Notes: generated by a model from the sequence alone, not told the origin. A stretch of 64,000 bases of DNA from Stieleria tagensis (GCF_024129865.1 NZ_JAMYFE010000038.1:106734-170733), one strand, 5' to 3'; positions 36,457 through 47,662 are shown, counted from the stretch's first letter. Numbers and translations: made by a program.

Positions 36457-38331
36457 CTAGGGGATCAACCAGAATGCACCGGTCATCGCAGCGGCTTGCG
36501 TCAACGCTCCGCGAGCACTGATCGGCACCGGGGGGATGATCCAAGGGGCACAGTTACCAGGGCGATAATAGCCCAAAGCGTACTGGCATTCGGTCGGTGG
36601 GTGGATGCCCATTTTGTAAGGCAGCACCGCAATGTTTGCAAAGAAGTGAGCCGAGGAAACCACCGGTTGCAGCAGCGGTCCGGCGGTGTGGCCGTAGCGT
36701 TCCAAGTTGACTTCTTCGAAGTACCGTGTTTTGCTGCAGGCGTTGGAAGCTTTCCAGGTCATCGTCAATGGATCCCAGGCACGCGGTGTGTGGGCAACCT
36801 GCTCGATCAAGCAATACTTGGGCAATCCCCAATTTTCCGACAGGTATCCCCAATCACCTTCGCTGAGTTCATTCATCGGCACCTGTGCTCGTGCGCCGGA
36901 TTCGGTCTGCACGATCACTTGGTCGTATGCCAAATCAACCAACCGGCCTTTGGCGACCACGCGGCCGTCGATATCACTCCAATCCCGCGAGGGTTGTTGT
37001 GACTCGAACTGTTTGCGTTTTTCCCGGTAGGCTTTGGGATCGATCAAGTCCGGTCGGAATGGCGGACTGGGGTCCAGCGAAATGCGATCGATCGTTTCAT
37101 GTGCGATGCGGCTGCGAAATTCTTCGCAGGTCAATTCCTTGGGCTTCGGCGGTTTGCGGTCGCTGCCGCCACGTTCTTCATCAAACGGGTTTTGGTACAG
37201 GTACTGATCCATGCCGGCTTTGTCCGACGGTGAATCGGTGGTGCGATCGTCGCCGGCGGAAGGCTTTGGAGCGTCCGGCTTGGGTGCCGCAGAGCGCCCG
37301 GCAGCGTCGGGCCGGGCGGCGTCGGACTGGTCCGGTGTGATCTGTTGGTTGGGATCAGCCAACAGATCGCGCATCGATGTGTCGTCCTCGGTCGGCGGAG
37401 CTGTAGGTTGTGGCAACGTGGGTTGCGGCAGAGTTGGTTGCGGCAGTGGCGTCTGATCAGCCGCAGGCGCTGGGTCGGTCGTGGCGGGGGGCGCCGGGAT
37501 TTGAAGGGCGCTGCCGCGAAGGTCGTTGGCTGGCAGATCACCGGCCGGTGACGCGGTGTTGTCCGGCGACTCGGTCGGTGCCGGCAATTGCATGCCGCTT
37601 TGGGTCCGATTGGCTGCCGCGCGAGTTTGTGTCAGATGCTGTGCCGGTCGCGGCAACGATCGCTGCTGCTGTTGCTGGGCCGGTGGGGCGAGCGTCCGCG
37701 TAATCGGCTGCGGAGCTTCGGCAAAGGGATTGCGAAAGAAATCACTCGGTTCTGCCAACGATCGATGGATCGTCGCGGCCGACTGTGACGGAGTCGTCTG
37801 TGATGGAGCGGGTTGGGCTGTCGCGATCGGCGCCGGTTGGCGTGAATAGTTGCCAATCGGTTGGCCGTTGTTGGCGGTTGCAGCGATGGATTCGTTGTGC
37901 GCCATTTGACGGATCTGGCGTGCCACGGCGGCTTGCTCGAACGCGTTTCGGCTGACCCGTTCGTTTTGGTTGACCGCTGCTGCGACGGGCTGTCGCTGGC
38001 CGTTGTCTTGATAGCCGACTTGGGCGACGGCATCGGTCTGTCGCGGCGGTGTGGCGAACACGTCGCTGCGAGGAACGTGCACCGGGTCGGGAGTCAGTTT
38101 GGGGCTCCGACGCCAACGTAGGTTCCAGCCCGGGGTGGTGGTCGCTGGGGCCGAGGATGCCCCGGGCGGCTGGGCCAACGCCGTGGTGGCAAAGCTGGCC
38201 AATGAGCCACAGCTGGTGATCGCCAGTGCGATGACCAGGGCGCGTTGTCGATGGCCGGTACTAGCTCGTCGGGTCCGTTGATTGGACGTCGGGGCTGTAG
38301 TTGGGCGCTTCTTGCGTGATCGCAATGTCAT
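36457..38331 (-). CDS. Secreted Pro/Gln-rich protein with C-terminal SHD1-like domain
   Basis: 624 residues from ATG at 38331. An unusually long basic n-region precedes the signal sequence ([20 protein letters not shown] then LA-QPPG). Residues ~50-420 are low-complexity, rich in Gln, Pro and Ala with [11 protein letters not shown] repeats. The C-terminal part has [20 protein letters not shown] and [18 protein letters not shown], fitting an SLA1-homology-1 (SHD1) module as found in planctomycete cell-surface proteins. Its last ~120 residues hold several Cys and aromatics. The start lies 71 bp inside the 3' end of guaB in another frame. Function unknown; probably exported and envelope-linked. 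Confidence 0.75.
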   Translation of the reverse strand: MTLRSRKKRPTTAPTSNQRTRRASTGHRQRALVIALAITSCGSLASFATTALAQPPGASSAPATTTPGWNLRWRRSPKLTPDPVHVPRSDVFATPPRQTDAVAQVGYQDNGQRQPVAAAVNQNERVSRNAFEQAAVARQIRQMAHNESIAATANNGQPIGNYSRQPAPIATAQPAPSQTTPSQSAATIHRSLAEPSDFFRNPFAEAPQPITRTLAPPAQQQQQRSLPRPAQHLTQTRAAANRTQSGMQLPAPTESPDNTASPAGDLPANDLRGSALQIPAPPATTDPAPAADQTPLPQPTLPQPTLPQPTAPPTEDDTSMRDLLADPNQQITPDQSDAARPDAAGRSAAPKPDAPKPSAGDDRTTDSPSDKAGMDQYLYQNPFDEERGGSDRKPPKPKELTCEEFRSRIAHETIDRISLDPSPPFRPDLIDPKAYREKRKQFESQQPSRDWSDIDGRVVAKGRLVDLAYDQVIVQTESGARAQVPMNELSEGDWGYLSENWGLPKYCLIEQVAHTPRAWDPLTMTWKASNACSKTRYFEEVNLERYGHTAGPLLQPVVSSAHFFANIAVLPYKMGIHPPTECQYALGYYRPGNCAPWIIPPVPISARGALTQAAAMTGAFWLIP

Positions 38332-39748
38332 GCGGATGGTTCTCCCTAACCGTCGCTGCGGAAACGCGAATGAATTTTCCATCGCGTTTCAATTCGTCGA
38401 TCGTCCGTGTACCTAAATATCCCATTCCCGCTCGCAATCCGCCGACCAGTTGGTAAACGTATTCGCTAAGCGGACCTTTGTAGGGCACGCGGCCTTCAAC
38501 GCCTTCGGGAACCAGTTTTCCTGCCTGGATGCCTTTCTGGCGATAACGATCGCTACTGCCCTTGACCATCGCCCCCATCGATCCCATGCCGCGGTACGTT
38601 TTGAACGTTCGACCTTGGTATAGGATGACTTTCCCAGGGCTTTCACTCAGACCGGCAAACAGGCTGCCGATCATCACGGTGTTGGCCCCGGCGACGATCG
38701 CCTTGGTTATGTCACCGCTGAAGCGAACGCCGCCGTCAGCGATGACAGGTATGTTGTTCTTCTTGGCGACCGAGGTCGCACTCAAAATTGCAGAAATCTG
38801 AGGCACACCGACGCCGCTGATCACACGCGTGGTGCAAATCGATCCCGGTCCAATTCCGACCTTGATCGCATCCGCTCCGGCGTCAATCAACGCTTGGGCA
38901 CCTTCGGCGGTCGCGATGTTTCCCGCGACCACGTCGATATCCCAACCCTTCTGTGCTTTGATCTCTCGAACCGTTTCGACCACGTTTTGACTGTGGCCGT
39001 GAGCCGAATCGACAACCAGCAAGTCTACGCCCTGCGCGATCAGCCGTTCGGCACGAGCCAAATCACCCACTCCGATTGCCGCTCCGACTCGCAGTCTGCC
39101 CTGTGAATCTTTGCAGGCTCGCGGAAACCGCTTCATCATGTCGATGTCGCGGATCGTAATTAAACCCGTTAGTTTCCTATCTTCGTCAATCAGCAAGAGT
39201 TTCTCGACTCTTTTTGCCGTTAAAATCCGTTCAGCTTCCTCAAGCGTTACATTCCCCGTCCCCGTGACTAAATTCTCATGGGTCATGACTTCGGAAACGG
39301 GGAGATCTGGGTCTTCTAGGAACCTTAGGTCGCGGCGCGTCAGGATGCCAGCAAGGGTTCGATCGGCGTGAACGATCGGGATTCCAGAGACGTTGGCTTG
39401 GTCCATCAGTTCGGCCGCGCGGCTGACCTTTTCCCCCGGCGGTAGCGTGACCGGGTCGAAGATGATGCCGTTGGCCGACCGTTTGACCTTCAACACTTCC
39501 TTGGTCTGGGCCTCGGTCGACAGGTTCTTGTGGATGATCCCCAAACCACCCTCTTTGGCCAGTCCGATCGCCATCTCGGCTTCGGTCACCGTGTCCATCG
39601 GCGAGGAGAGCAAAGGGATTTGCAGCCGAATTCGCTGGGTCAGCTGGCTGCTGACGTCGACTTCGCTGGGAACCACCTCGCTGTACCGAGGTTCCAGCAG
39701 GACATCGTCAAAAGTGACCCCTGTGTAGCTGATTTTGTCTTCGAACAT
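38261..39748 (-). CDS. guaB: Inosine-5'-monophosphate dehydrogenase
   Basis: 495 residues from ATG at 39748; the frame is open further, but homology begins at [20 protein letters not shown]. It oxidises IMP to XMP, the first committed step of GMP synthesis. [20 protein letters not shown], two CBS motifs inserted in the barrel (~95-210), [17 protein letters not shown] with the catalytic Cys, and [10 protein letters not shown] with the mobile-flap region after it are all intact. The C-terminus has a short extension ([13 protein letters not shown]). It overlaps the SHD1-protein start by 71 bp, so the two may be co-transcribed. Confidence 0.96.
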   Translation of the reverse strand: MFEDKISYTGVTFDDVLLEPRYSEVVPSEVDVSSQLTQRIRLQIPLLSSPMDTVTEAEMAIGLAKEGGLGIIHKNLSTEAQTKEVLKVKRSANGIIFDPVTLPPGEKVSRAAELMDQANVSGIPIVHADRTLAGILTRRDLRFLEDPDLPVSEVMTHENLVTGTGNVTLEEAERILTAKRVEKLLLIDEDRKLTGLITIRDIDMMKRFPRACKDSQGRLRVGAAIGVGDLARAERLIAQGVDLLVVDSAHGHSQNVVETVREIKAQKGWDIDVVAGNIATAEGAQALIDAGADAIKVGIGPGSICTTRVISGVGVPQISAILSATSVAKKNNIPVIADGGVRFSGDITKAIVAGANTVMIGSLFAGLSESPGKVILYQGRTFKTYRGMGSMGAMVKGSSDRYRQKGIQAGKLVPEGVEGRVPYKGPLSEYVYQLVGGLRAGMGYLGTRTIDELKRDGKFIRVSAATVRENHPHDIAITQEAPNYSPDVQSTDPTS

Positions 39749-39966
39749 GCCGAACCTGATGCCAAGCGGATTGGGAAAAGCTTGGCAGTATGACGAACAC
39801 GCACGCGGGGCGGAAGTGCCAACCTTGCAGTCGTTCACGGCAGGCCGCACGATTTCCCCTCGCAACGCCCTGGTGTCGCATATCCGTCCGGCACGTCGCA
39901 GGCCTCTGCGCGAGGCCTCGATTTCCATCTCTACGCCAACGGCGTTCGACAGGAACCCCGGGGCGG

Positions 39967-41577
39967 CTACAGGGGGAATTCTTCTTCGGCGGCGGCTTCG
40001 GCGTACAGTGGCATGTGGCGGTAATAGACCTCTAGGATCATCGTCGCAAAGGACGTCAGACACAGCCGTCCGGCTTCGGACATATGCGGTGCGTTGTTGA
40101 AATACCAGCTGCCTTTGGCGCCTCGCGATTGGTCTTGGGTTTCCACCAGCCAATCGCGCAATTCGGTGTTGAATTTGTCCCACTCTTCGCCGCCGGCGTG
40201 CCGCAGCACCTGGGCGGCGTAATAGTTGTAATACAGGTCCGGTTTTTTGACCCCGGTTTTGGCCAGGTGTTGAATGCCCTTTTGGATTCCCGGATGCGAT
40301 TTGTCCCAGCCGGTGTACATGCGGCACAGCAGCCCAACGGCGGTGGTCGCCGGACGTACTTTGGTCGACGGCGTTTGGTAACCATAGATCGATCCGCTAT
40401 CGCTGGAGACACGGTCCAAAAACAGGGTGGATCCTTGGATCACGTTGGGCGGAATGATCATGTGACCCATGTGGCCGCTTTTAAGCGCCATCACTTGCCA
40501 CCCAACGACCGAGGTGTCGCCGCCGGATGAATCGCGGACCGTGTACCGCCAACCACCATCGCGGCACTGCGCCAACGCGATGAAGTTCAATGCTCCCTGA
40601 GCCGGGCCGGCCAAATCCGGATCCCCGGTCATCGCATAGGCCTCGCACAGCGTGATCGCGGCCAAGCCGTGGTCGTACATGTTTCCACCGCCGCGATAAT
40701 CGATAAACGGCATGCCTTGTTCTTTGCCGGCTTTCCCATTTTGGCTTAGAAACCGCAGGCCGCCCATCACGACGTCACGGAATTCGCCCTTGAGGTGGGT
40801 TTGTCCGGCGCCCATAAAGGGCAGCAGCGCTAGTGAGGTCGCGGCGTTGAGCTGTTTGGCACGGCCGGGTTTGGTACAGCCGTTGCCACAGGCACCGCGG
40901 CAAACCAGTTCGTGTTGAAACGTCCAGGCGCCGGCGGTCGGCCCGCTTTTGATTTGGTGCCTGGAGAACCATTTCAGCGATTCGGTCACCGCGGCTTCGC
41001 TGCTATCGGTGCCGCCATACTTGCGCAGCAATTTTTCTTTCATTTCCGAGCTGCGGCTGCCCATCGGCTGCATGCTCATCGCCGACATCGACTGCAACGT
41101 GGCAGCGGCCGGCGCCATGTTGGCGGCAAAATCACTCATGTCCAACGGGACCGCAGCGACATCCACCATCGGGACCTCCATCGCCACCGGTTCCACCATC
41201 TCCACCGGATCGGTGACTTCGACTTCTTCACTGACCTCTTCGGATTCCTGCATTTCGCCAGGATCGAATTCTTCGATCGACAGTTCTTCGATCTCGGGCC
41301 CCTCTTCGCCGCCGCTCGAGGCGGTTAAGACGTTGACGATTTTGATCGGGTCGGCGATCGACACCAGCCCCAAGATCAACAGGATTAATACGTGCACCAG
41401 GGTGCTGACAAGCCATGCCGGCATCGCTTGGAAAAACAGAAAGCGATGTCCAGCGACCAGCGATTCCTCGTCGCTATCGGTTTGCTCGGCAACCTCGGCC
41501 AACGATTCGACCGCCGCCGAATCCTCCGCCACATTGCCGTCGTCGAGTACCTCATCGGGTTCCGCTGTGGTGCTCAC
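39967..41577 (-). CDS. Membrane-anchored alpha-alpha toroid (prenyltransferase/terpene cyclase-fold) protein
   Basis: 536 residues from GTG at 41577, which has AGGAAA eight bases upstream; an in-frame TTG 32 codons earlier lacks a ribosome site. After an acidic N-terminus a single TM helix ([20 protein letters not shown]) and a Glu/Val/Pro-rich linker lead to a toroid domain with several repeats such as [20 protein letters not shown] then [10 protein letters not shown]. The aspartate motif of true squalene cyclases (DxDD) was not seen. A cysteine cluster CRGACGNGC lies early in the domain. The linker resembles TonB-like spacers. Homologues are common in planctomycetes; enzymatic activity is doubtful and the role unknown. 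Confidence 0.72.
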   Translation of the reverse strand: MSTTAEPDEVLDDGNVAEDSAAVESLAEVAEQTDSDEESLVAGHRFLFFQAMPAWLVSTLVHVLILLILGLVSIADPIKIVNVLTASSGGEEGPEIEELSIEEFDPGEMQESEEVSEEVEVTDPVEMVEPVAMEVPMVDVAAVPLDMSDFAANMAPAAATLQSMSAMSMQPMGSRSSEMKEKLLRKYGGTDSSEAAVTESLKWFSRHQIKSGPTAGAWTFQHELVCRGACGNGCTKPGRAKQLNAATSLALLPFMGAGQTHLKGEFRDVVMGGLRFLSQNGKAGKEQGMPFIDYRGGGNMYDHGLAAITLCEAYAMTGDPDLAGPAQGALNFIALAQCRDGGWRYTVRDSSGGDTSVVGWQVMALKSGHMGHMIIPPNVIQGSTLFLDRVSSDSGSIYGYQTPSTKVRPATTAVGLLCRMYTGWDKSHPGIQKGIQHLAKTGVKKPDLYYNYYAAQVLRHAGGEEWDKFNTELRDWLVETQDQSRGAKGSWYFNNAPHMSEAGRLCLTSFATMILEVYYRHMPLYAEAAAEEEFPL

Positions 41578-41838
41578 AAAATCTTTTCCTGCAGTCGAGA
41601 GAGAAGAAACAAAAGACGCGACGTAGAAAAGAAACACCGCACCGATCAATTGTACGCCGGTGGAGAGGCCCAACGCGGATGAATTCTACATTCCAAGAAC
41701 GCCGCCGCCGCCGACTTGTACACAATCTTCGTTCTTTGCTGGCTGCCAGCAGGCTGGAACACATGTACAAGCGTCAGCAGTTGGCAGGTTCACGCCACGG
41801 CCTTCCACTCGACGCCACTTCTGGGCAATTGAATCCGT

Positions 41839-42447
41839 TCAATCGTCATCACGCATTTCCGAGCGCAGCGGCTCGTAATTGGCGATTCGTTTTAAGAATG
41901 TGGGCATCGCCACGCGAAATCGTTCGTTCAACTGAACCTGACGCGAACCGTTCTCTGGGCCCACCCAGCCGGAATCCAATGCGATCGCGATCCGGGTTTC
42001 GGGGAATCGTTGCATTGTCGGATCGGTCAGTCGCAGCACCATGATTTGTGATGGGTCGGCGGTCGCCGCGATTGGCTGGTCCCGCTGTGTGTCCCAGTGA
42101 TAGCTGCGATCGTCCAACAGAACGTGCCTCAGGTGTCCCAGCCCCGGCATCCCGCTCAACCGCACCGGGGGCTGCGGCTGGCCTGCGGCAGAGGCATTTT
42201 CGGTTGATTCAGCCGGGGGGGTGTTGGGGATTAATTCCATTTCCTCCGCCAATTGTAGCGCTAGGATTGTGTCAGCCCCCCAGAACTGCGTGCTTTTTTC
42301 TAGCTGTGTCCGTCGCGCCCAGATGCTCAGTGCCGCCCCGGCAATTCCAAACAACAGCACGAAACAACCGATCAAGATTCCCCGCCGCGAAATCCGGACC
42401 CGGGGGTCGTTGTACTTGTCGGCGTGGTCGCTGGGTGCAGAGGTCAT
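41839..42447 (-). CDS. Single-pass membrane-anchored protein, unknown function
   Basis: 202 residues. A basic N-terminus and one helix (ILIGCFVLLFGIAGAALSIW, residues ~24-43) anchor a soluble domain with a Pro/Gln/Ala-rich linker (PPAESTENASAAGQPQPPVR) and a C-terminal globular part containing IMVLRLTDPTMQRFPETRIA and the later NERFRVAMPTFLKRIANYEP. No family recognised. It lies 261 bp upstream of the toroid gene on the same strand and is divergent from aroB. Confidence 0.65.
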   Translation of the reverse strand: MTSAPSDHADKYNDPRVRISRRGILIGCFVLLFGIAGAALSIWARRTQLEKSTQFWGADTILALQLAEEMELIPNTPPAESTENASAAGQPQPPVRLSGMPGLGHLRHVLLDDRSYHWDTQRDQPIAATADPSQIMVLRLTDPTMQRFPETRIAIALDSGWVGPENGSRQVQLNERFRVAMPTFLKRIANYEPLRSEMRDDD

Positions 42448-42524
42448 CGGTTAAACTGCCGGCAAGAGAGAGCATTTGAGAAAAAGACGAACACGACCAG
42501 CCCACCCACCACTATCACGACAGA

Positions 42525-43640
42525 ATGAATTCCAAACTTGCCGCAGGCCAGGGTGAATGCCTTGTGTCGGTCGACCTAGGAGATCGTAGTTATCCAATCC
42601 ACATCGGTACCGAGGCAACCGGGCGTTTTGCCGCTGCGCTCAAAGAATCTCTGGTCGACATTTCCCACGCGCTGGTGATTTATGACGCCGCGGTCCAGTC
42701 TTGGGCCACTCATTTGGTCGATCAAATTGATCAAGATTCGATCCGCATCAATCAGTCGGCGGTGCCCTCGGGGGAACCGAGCAAGTCGATCGAGCAGTAT
42801 GCGGCGCTATTGAATTGGATGCTGGAATCGGGCGCTGATCGCCGTAGCGTGATCATTGCCGTCGGCGGCGGCGTGATCGGTGACCTAGCGGGGTTTGCCG
42901 CCGCATCGTTCGCCCGCGGCATCCGTTTCGTCCAGGTCCCCACGACGTTGTTGGCGATGGTCGACAGCAGCGTCGGTGGCAAAACGGGAATCAATCTGGC
43001 CGCCGCAAAAAACATGGTCGGCGCGTTTTGGCAACCCGATCTGGTTTGGGCCGACACGCAATCCATGGAAACCTTGCCCGAGCGCAGCTACCTGAGCGGA
43101 TTGGCCGAAGTCGTGAAGTATGGCGTGATCGATGACCCGCCGTTTTTCGATTGGCTGGCCGCCAATGCGAGCGCCCTGGTCGCTCGGGATCCAGCCGCCA
43201 TGCGTTATGCGATTGAGCAAAGCTGTTTGTCGAAAGCCCGGGTGGTCAACGAGGACGAACGGGAAACCAGTGGCCGCCGCGCGATTTTGAACTACGGTCA
43301 CACGTTCGCGCATGCCATCGAAGCGACCGCCGGCTACGGCACGTTGCTACATGGCGAAGCCGTTTCGATCGGGATGCAGATGGCCGCCTCGCTGGCAATC
43401 GGGCTCGGCCGCTGCGATCAAGATCTGTTGGATCGTCAAACGGATTTGTTAACGGCTTGTCAATTGCCGATCACGTTTCCCCAAGCCGATATCGATGCGA
43501 TGTTGCCGGTGATGATGCGCGACAAGAAAGTGGCTCATGGCAAGCTGCGGTTTATCTTGCCCAACAAAATCGGCAGTGTGCAATTGGTCGGCGACATCGC
43601 ATCAGCCGATGTGTGTCGTGCGATCGAAGCCCATCGCTAA
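42525..43640 (+). CDS. aroB: 3-dehydroquinate synthase
   Basis: 371 residues. It converts DAHP to 3-dehydroquinate in the shikimate pathway, using NAD and a divalent metal. VGGGVIGDLAGFAAASFARG, VPTTLLAMVDSSVGGKTGIN, and the metal-binding segments VVKYGVIDDP and LNYGHTFAHAIEATAGYG are intact, as is LRFILPNKIG near the end. Length is normal. Its stop overlaps by 4 bp the convergent stop of the fructosamine-kinase-like gene. Confidence 0.96.
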   Translation: MNSKLAAGQGECLVSVDLGDRSYPIHIGTEATGRFAAALKESLVDISHALVIYDAAVQSWATHLVDQIDQDSIRINQSAVPSGEPSKSIEQYAALLNWMLESGADRRSVIIAVGGGVIGDLAGFAAASFARGIRFVQVPTTLLAMVDSSVGGKTGINLAAAKNMVGAFWQPDLVWADTQSMETLPERSYLSGLAEVVKYGVIDDPPFFDWLAANASALVARDPAAMRYAIEQSCLSKARVVNEDERETSGRRAILNYGHTFAHAIEATAGYGTLLHGEAVSIGMQMAASLAIGLGRCDQDLLDRQTDLLTACQLPITFPQADIDAMLPVMMRDKKVAHGKLRFILPNKIGSVQLVGDIASADVCRAIEAHR

Positions 43641-44596
43641 ACGCGCAGAATCTGGTCAGCGGTACGACGGCAAACGTCCAGGTACCCGCTGCCGAATAGA
43701 TTCAAATGGTTCAGTTGGTGATACAGCATGTAAACCGTTGCACGCCGTTGCCATCCATCGGCCAGCGGCCACTGACTTTGATAGCCGCGTTCGAATTCCG
43801 CTGGGCAGTTGCCCATCCATCGAATCATTCCCCACTCGGCTTCCCGGCATCCCCGGTACACCGCTGGATCAATCAACACCGGTTGGTCCTGGTCGTCAAA
43901 CAAATAGTTGCCGCTCCACAGGTCGCCGTGGATCATCGAGGTCTGGTCGTCGCGTCCCTGTAACAAGTTGTCGAGTTGTGTCACAATTTGTTCGCAGCGG
44001 GATCGCAGGGCGGCATCGGCCAGTCCCTGGTCGACGGCCCAGCGCAGTTGGAATCCGATCCGCCGGGTCGCCACAAATTCAATCCAATTCTTGGTGGCGC
44101 CGTTGGGCTGCCTCGCCGATCCCAAGAAATTGTCTTCGTCCCAGCCGATCTGCTGGCCGGCAGAAACTTGGTGCAATTGTGCAAGCTGTTGACCGAACCG
44201 TTGAAATCGATCGTCGGCCGAGTTTCCTTGGGCGTTCGGAATCCACTGCATCACCAAATAGGCTCGTCCGTCAACGACGCCGTCGGCGTACACCTGTGGG
44301 ACTCGAATCGTGTCCTGCATCGCCAACGCCGACAACCCGCCTGATTCGGCTCGGAAATTGGCAGCCATTTCGGCGACGTGCTGTTTGACAACGACTTGGA
44401 TCTGTCGATTGCCGCGTGATTGCTGTGAAAAAGATTTGGCAAGATTCCCGTCGCCGCTGCGAATATCGGCACCGTGAATCTCGGCGCAACGAATGCTGAC
44501 CAACGACACGTCGCTGATGCATCCGCCCCCGAGTGGTCGGCAATCGACGACTTCGATCGAAGCATTCAACAGTTGGGATAGGGCAATGGCGAGCAT
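43637..44596 (-). CDS. Fructosamine kinase family protein
   Basis: 319 residues. The N-lobe begins with VVDCRPLGGGCISDVSLVSI, and the catalytic region is SMIHGDLWSGNYLF with the downstream VLIDPAVYRGCREAEWGMIR, the family signature. Bacterial members phosphorylate protein-bound ribulosamines or fructosamines and so help deglycation. It is slightly longer than usual (~290) because of a Gln/Ser-rich insert near residues 45-65. Single gene, convergent with aroB. Confidence 0.9.
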   Translation of the reverse strand: MLAIALSQLLNASIEVVDCRPLGGGCISDVSLVSIRCAEIHGADIRSGDGNLAKSFSQQSRGNRQIQVVVKQHVAEMAANFRAESGGLSALAMQDTIRVPQVYADGVVDGRAYLVMQWIPNAQGNSADDRFQRFGQQLAQLHQVSAGQQIGWDEDNFLGSARQPNGATKNWIEFVATRRIGFQLRWAVDQGLADAALRSRCEQIVTQLDNLLQGRDDQTSMIHGDLWSGNYLFDDQDQPVLIDPAVYRGCREAEWGMIRWMGNCPAEFERGYQSQWPLADGWQRRATVYMLYHQLNHLNLFGSGYLDVCRRTADQILRV

Positions 44597-44818
44597 GAAA
44601 ATGCAAACGAGTGCTTCGACACACTCTCAATCGGAGGTCGTGTGGTTGCTGAGTGTTACAGATCAGAGTGCTGGGGCCAGGCAAAAAGTTAGGCCCAACC
44701 ACACACTCGCGTGAAACCAAATCGTGTCTGCCGAGGTATTGTATACGTTGGCTTCAATATTCACGCGCCGTTCGTCCAGCGACAGCAACTCAGTAGCAGG
44801 ATTGTGGAAAGGGTAATC

Positions 44819-46861
44819 ATGAAGAATCGAGTTGGTTTTAATGCGATGGCGGTGGCGTTGTGGGTGCAGATTGCCAGCATTGGTTTGGTCACGGGGACAG
44901 CAATCACAGGGACAGCGGTCGCGGCGGATCCCGTGCAGGCAGAACCGATGGTGGGCAGCCCGTTTGCCAAGCAGTTGCAGCGGATTGATTTGGACGACTT
45001 TCGCGGCCGACGTTGGAAACTGGACGACTTTGCACAAAATTCGTATTTGGTGGTGGCCTTTCTAGGCACCGAATGTCCGTTGGCAAAACTGTACGCAGCG
45101 CGATTGCAGGCGATGCAAGACGAGTTCAACCAACCGGCGTCCGGCGTGCCGGCCGACGGTTCCGCTGCTGCGGCTGGCGTTCAAGTCATCGGCGTGATGA
45201 GCAATCGTCACGACTCGTTGTTGGACATCCAATCCTTTGCCCATCGCCAGCAGCTTTCCTTCCCGATTCTCAAAGACGCCGGGGGTCGATTGGCCGATGA
45301 CTTGGCGGCCGAGCGGACGCCAGAGGTGTTCGTGTTCGATTCGGAACGACGATTGCAATATCGCGGGCGGATCGACGACCAATATGGCATTGGTTACGTG
45401 CGCGACGAACCGCGTCGACGTGACTTGCGCACCGCGCTGGATGAATTGCAATCTGGCAAACCGGTTTCGGTTCCCAAAACCGAGGCGGTCGGTTGCATCA
45501 TCGGTCGCAAAAAAGCGGTCTCTACAGAGGCCCATGTGACTTACGGCGGTCAGGTCGCTGACATCCTGAATCGTCATTGTGTTCAGTGTCATCGCCAAGG
45601 CGAAATCGCTCCGTTTGAGTTGACACAGTTTGATGAAGTCGCCGGCTGGGCCGACATGATCGCCGAAGTCGTCCGCGAGCAGCGGATGCCGCCTTGGCAT
45701 GCCGACCCCAGCCACGGTGATTTTGCCAACGCCCGGCGGATGACCGAGCAAGAGAAACAGACCTTGTACGATTGGGCCGACGCCGGCGCACCGGCCGGCG
45801 ACCTGAGCGAGTTACCGGAGCTGCCCGAGCATGTCGCCGGTTGGCAATTGCCGCGGGAGCCGGATTTGGTGTTCGACGTTAGCCCTCAACCGATTGATGT
45901 GCCCGCCACCGGTGCGGTCAGGTACCAGTACTATTCCGTTGACACCAAACTGGACAAAGACGTTTGGATTCAAGCGGCGCAGCTCAAACCGGGCAATCGC
46001 AGCGTCGTGCATCACATCCTGGCCTTTGCCGTTCCCAAAGGCCAGCGTAACGGGATCAACGGTGCCCGCGGATTCTTAGTCGGCTATGTCCCGGGGGCGC
46101 GGGTGCAACCCTGGCCGACTGGACATGCGCAGCGCGTGCCCGCCGGCAGCGAGTTGATCTTTCAAGTCCACTACACGCCGATCGGTACGGCAACAACCGA
46201 CCACAGCCAGTTGGGGATTTGTTTGGTCGATGAATCCACCGTGACGCACGAGATCGTGACCACCAGTGCCGTGCAGACCCGGTTTTCGATTCCGCCGGGC
46301 GAAGCAAACCACCGCGTTGCGGCGAGCAGTCCCGATTTCCCCGCCGACGCAAAACTGTTGAGCATGAGTCCGCACATGCATGTCCGCGGCAAAGCATTTG
46401 AGTATCAATTGGCGTCGACGAACAAGGTGTTGTTGTCGATTCCCCAATACGATTTCAATTGGCAGACAACCTATGTCTTGGACGAACCGTTGCCGGTCGA
46501 ATCGGGCGATCGGATAGTTTGCCACGCAGTGTTTGATAACAGTGCCGATAACTTGAACAATCCGGATCCCGATGCCACGGTAAAATGGGGCGATCAAACT
46601 TGGGATGAAATGATGATCGGCTACTACCATCTGTCAGTGCCACGCAGCGACGCAGATCAGGCAAGCGGCGAAACGGCGGCCGCGCGTCGGCAACGGCTGA
46701 TGCAGCAAGCGGTACGTCTCGCGACCTTTGATCGAATCGACAAAGACGGTGATGGCAAGATCACCCGAGAGCAAACGCCACGGCGATTCCACAGTGTTTT
46801 TGATGAACTGGACGCCAACGACGATGGCACGCTCACCCGCACCGAAGCGGAATCACAATAG
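44819..46861 (+). CDS. Exported redoxin / c-type haem / copper-monooxygenase-like / EF-hand fusion
   Basis: 680 residues from ATG at 44819, behind GGAAAGGG. A signal peptide (ASIGLVTGTAITGTAVAADP) leads into a TlpA/peroxiredoxin-type domain with VVAFLGTECPLAKLY (one Cys, not CxxC). A c-type haem site CVQCHRQGEIAPF follows near residue 255. The next ~300 residues carry SVVHHILAF and MSPHMHVRGKAFEY, the His clusters of copper type II ascorbate-dependent monooxygenases. Two EF-hand loops, DKDGDGKITREQ and DANDDGTLTRTE, end the protein. Such fusions are typical of planctomycetes; the redox substrate is unknown. Confidence 0.82.
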   Translation: MKNRVGFNAMAVALWVQIASIGLVTGTAITGTAVAADPVQAEPMVGSPFAKQLQRIDLDDFRGRRWKLDDFAQNSYLVVAFLGTECPLAKLYAARLQAMQDEFNQPASGVPADGSAAAAGVQVIGVMSNRHDSLLDIQSFAHRQQLSFPILKDAGGRLADDLAAERTPEVFVFDSERRLQYRGRIDDQYGIGYVRDEPRRRDLRTALDELQSGKPVSVPKTEAVGCIIGRKKAVSTEAHVTYGGQVADILNRHCVQCHRQGEIAPFELTQFDEVAGWADMIAEVVREQRMPPWHADPSHGDFANARRMTEQEKQTLYDWADAGAPAGDLSELPELPEHVAGWQLPREPDLVFDVSPQPIDVPATGAVRYQYYSVDTKLDKDVWIQAAQLKPGNRSVVHHILAFAVPKGQRNGINGARGFLVGYVPGARVQPWPTGHAQRVPAGSELIFQVHYTPIGTATTDHSQLGICLVDESTVTHEIVTTSAVQTRFSIPPGEANHRVAASSPDFPADAKLLSMSPHMHVRGKAFEYQLASTNKVLLSIPQYDFNWQTTYVLDEPLPVESGDRIVCHAVFDNSADNLNNPDPDATVKWGDQTWDEMMIGYYHLSVPRSDADQASGETAAARRQRLMQQAVRLATFDRIDKDGDGKITREQTPRRFHSVFDELDANDDGTLTRTEAESQ

Positions 46862-46963
46862 TTCGAGTGCCCATGCCATGCGATCAATGAATCGGTTGGA
46901 ATCGTCGGTTGATCGCCCGAGTGACGGAATTGAGTTTCCTCCGTTACGCCCTCTGGAAACGCT

Positions 46964-47662
46964 ATGACAATGTCGATTCACGATGCGTGTCGCAAAGGCG
47001 ATTTAGAGTCGGTGCGCAGTCTGGTTGCTTCCAATCCGGCGCTGGTCGATGCTGACGACAAACACAAATGGCGACCGATCTTTCACGCTGCGATTGAACG
47101 CCATCTCGACATTGTGCTTTTCCTCATTGAATCGGGTGCTGACCTTTCTGCCCACGACGGCTTTGTGCTTCACTATGCCGGCGAGGTAGCCGATAACAAG
47201 GAAATCGTCCGGTTGCTCGTTACATATGGAGCGCTCGACGCACATGTTCGGCCGGTTGACGATCTCTCGCGTCAATTTCTTGCTTCGCTGTTCCTTGGCG
47301 ATGGCACCCGTTTGCGTTCCCTGCTCAATCGCTACCCGCAGTTGGCAACCGTCTCAGATGGACACGGCGACTGCCCCATCCACCATGCCGCGCGCAACGG
47401 CGATACCGAAATCGTCCGCTTGTTGATTGACCGTCATGCCGATGTCAACGCCGTGAATGAACGCGGTCACACGGTTCTTTACTGTGCCGGGGGGCACGGG
47501 CATCTGGAAACGGTGCGATTGCTGCTGGAAAGCAACGCTGATCCGACCGTCAAATTCACAACAGACGGGAAAACCCTGCTCGAATGGCTCGAGCAATATC
47601 CCAACGACCAGCGTTTCGGAAAGATCGCACAGTTGCTGAGCGAATACATCAAGAAGCTGTAA
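46964..47662 (+). CDS. Ankyrin-repeat protein
   Basis: 232 residues, no signal peptide. About five to six ankyrin repeats are visible, for example IHDACRKGDLESVRSLVASN at the start and HGHLETVRLLLESNADPTVK near the end, with GDTEIVRLLIDRHADVNAVN between. A degenerate repeat around DDLSRQFLASLFLGDGTRLR breaks the regularity. Ankyrin proteins mediate protein binding; the partner is not known. This is the first gene of the accessory island; its stop codon forms the edge of the inverted-repeat element at 47661-47738. Confidence 0.88.
   Translation: MTMSIHDACRKGDLESVRSLVASNPALVDADDKHKWRPIFHAAIERHLDIVLFLIESGADLSAHDGFVLHYAGEVADNKEIVRLLVTYGALDAHVRPVDDLSRQFLASLFLGDGTRLRSLLNRYPQLATVSDGHGDCPIHHAARNGDTEIVRLLIDRHADVNAVNERGHTVLYCAGGHGHLETVRLLLESNADPTVKFTTDGKTLLEWLEQYPNDQRFGKIAQLLSEYIKKL

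Noticed and set aside
39749..40327. 193-codon N-terminal extension of guaB
   Set aside because: It is antisense-biased Arg-rich sequence overlapping the toroid gene; IMP dehydrogenases start at the MFEDKI segment.
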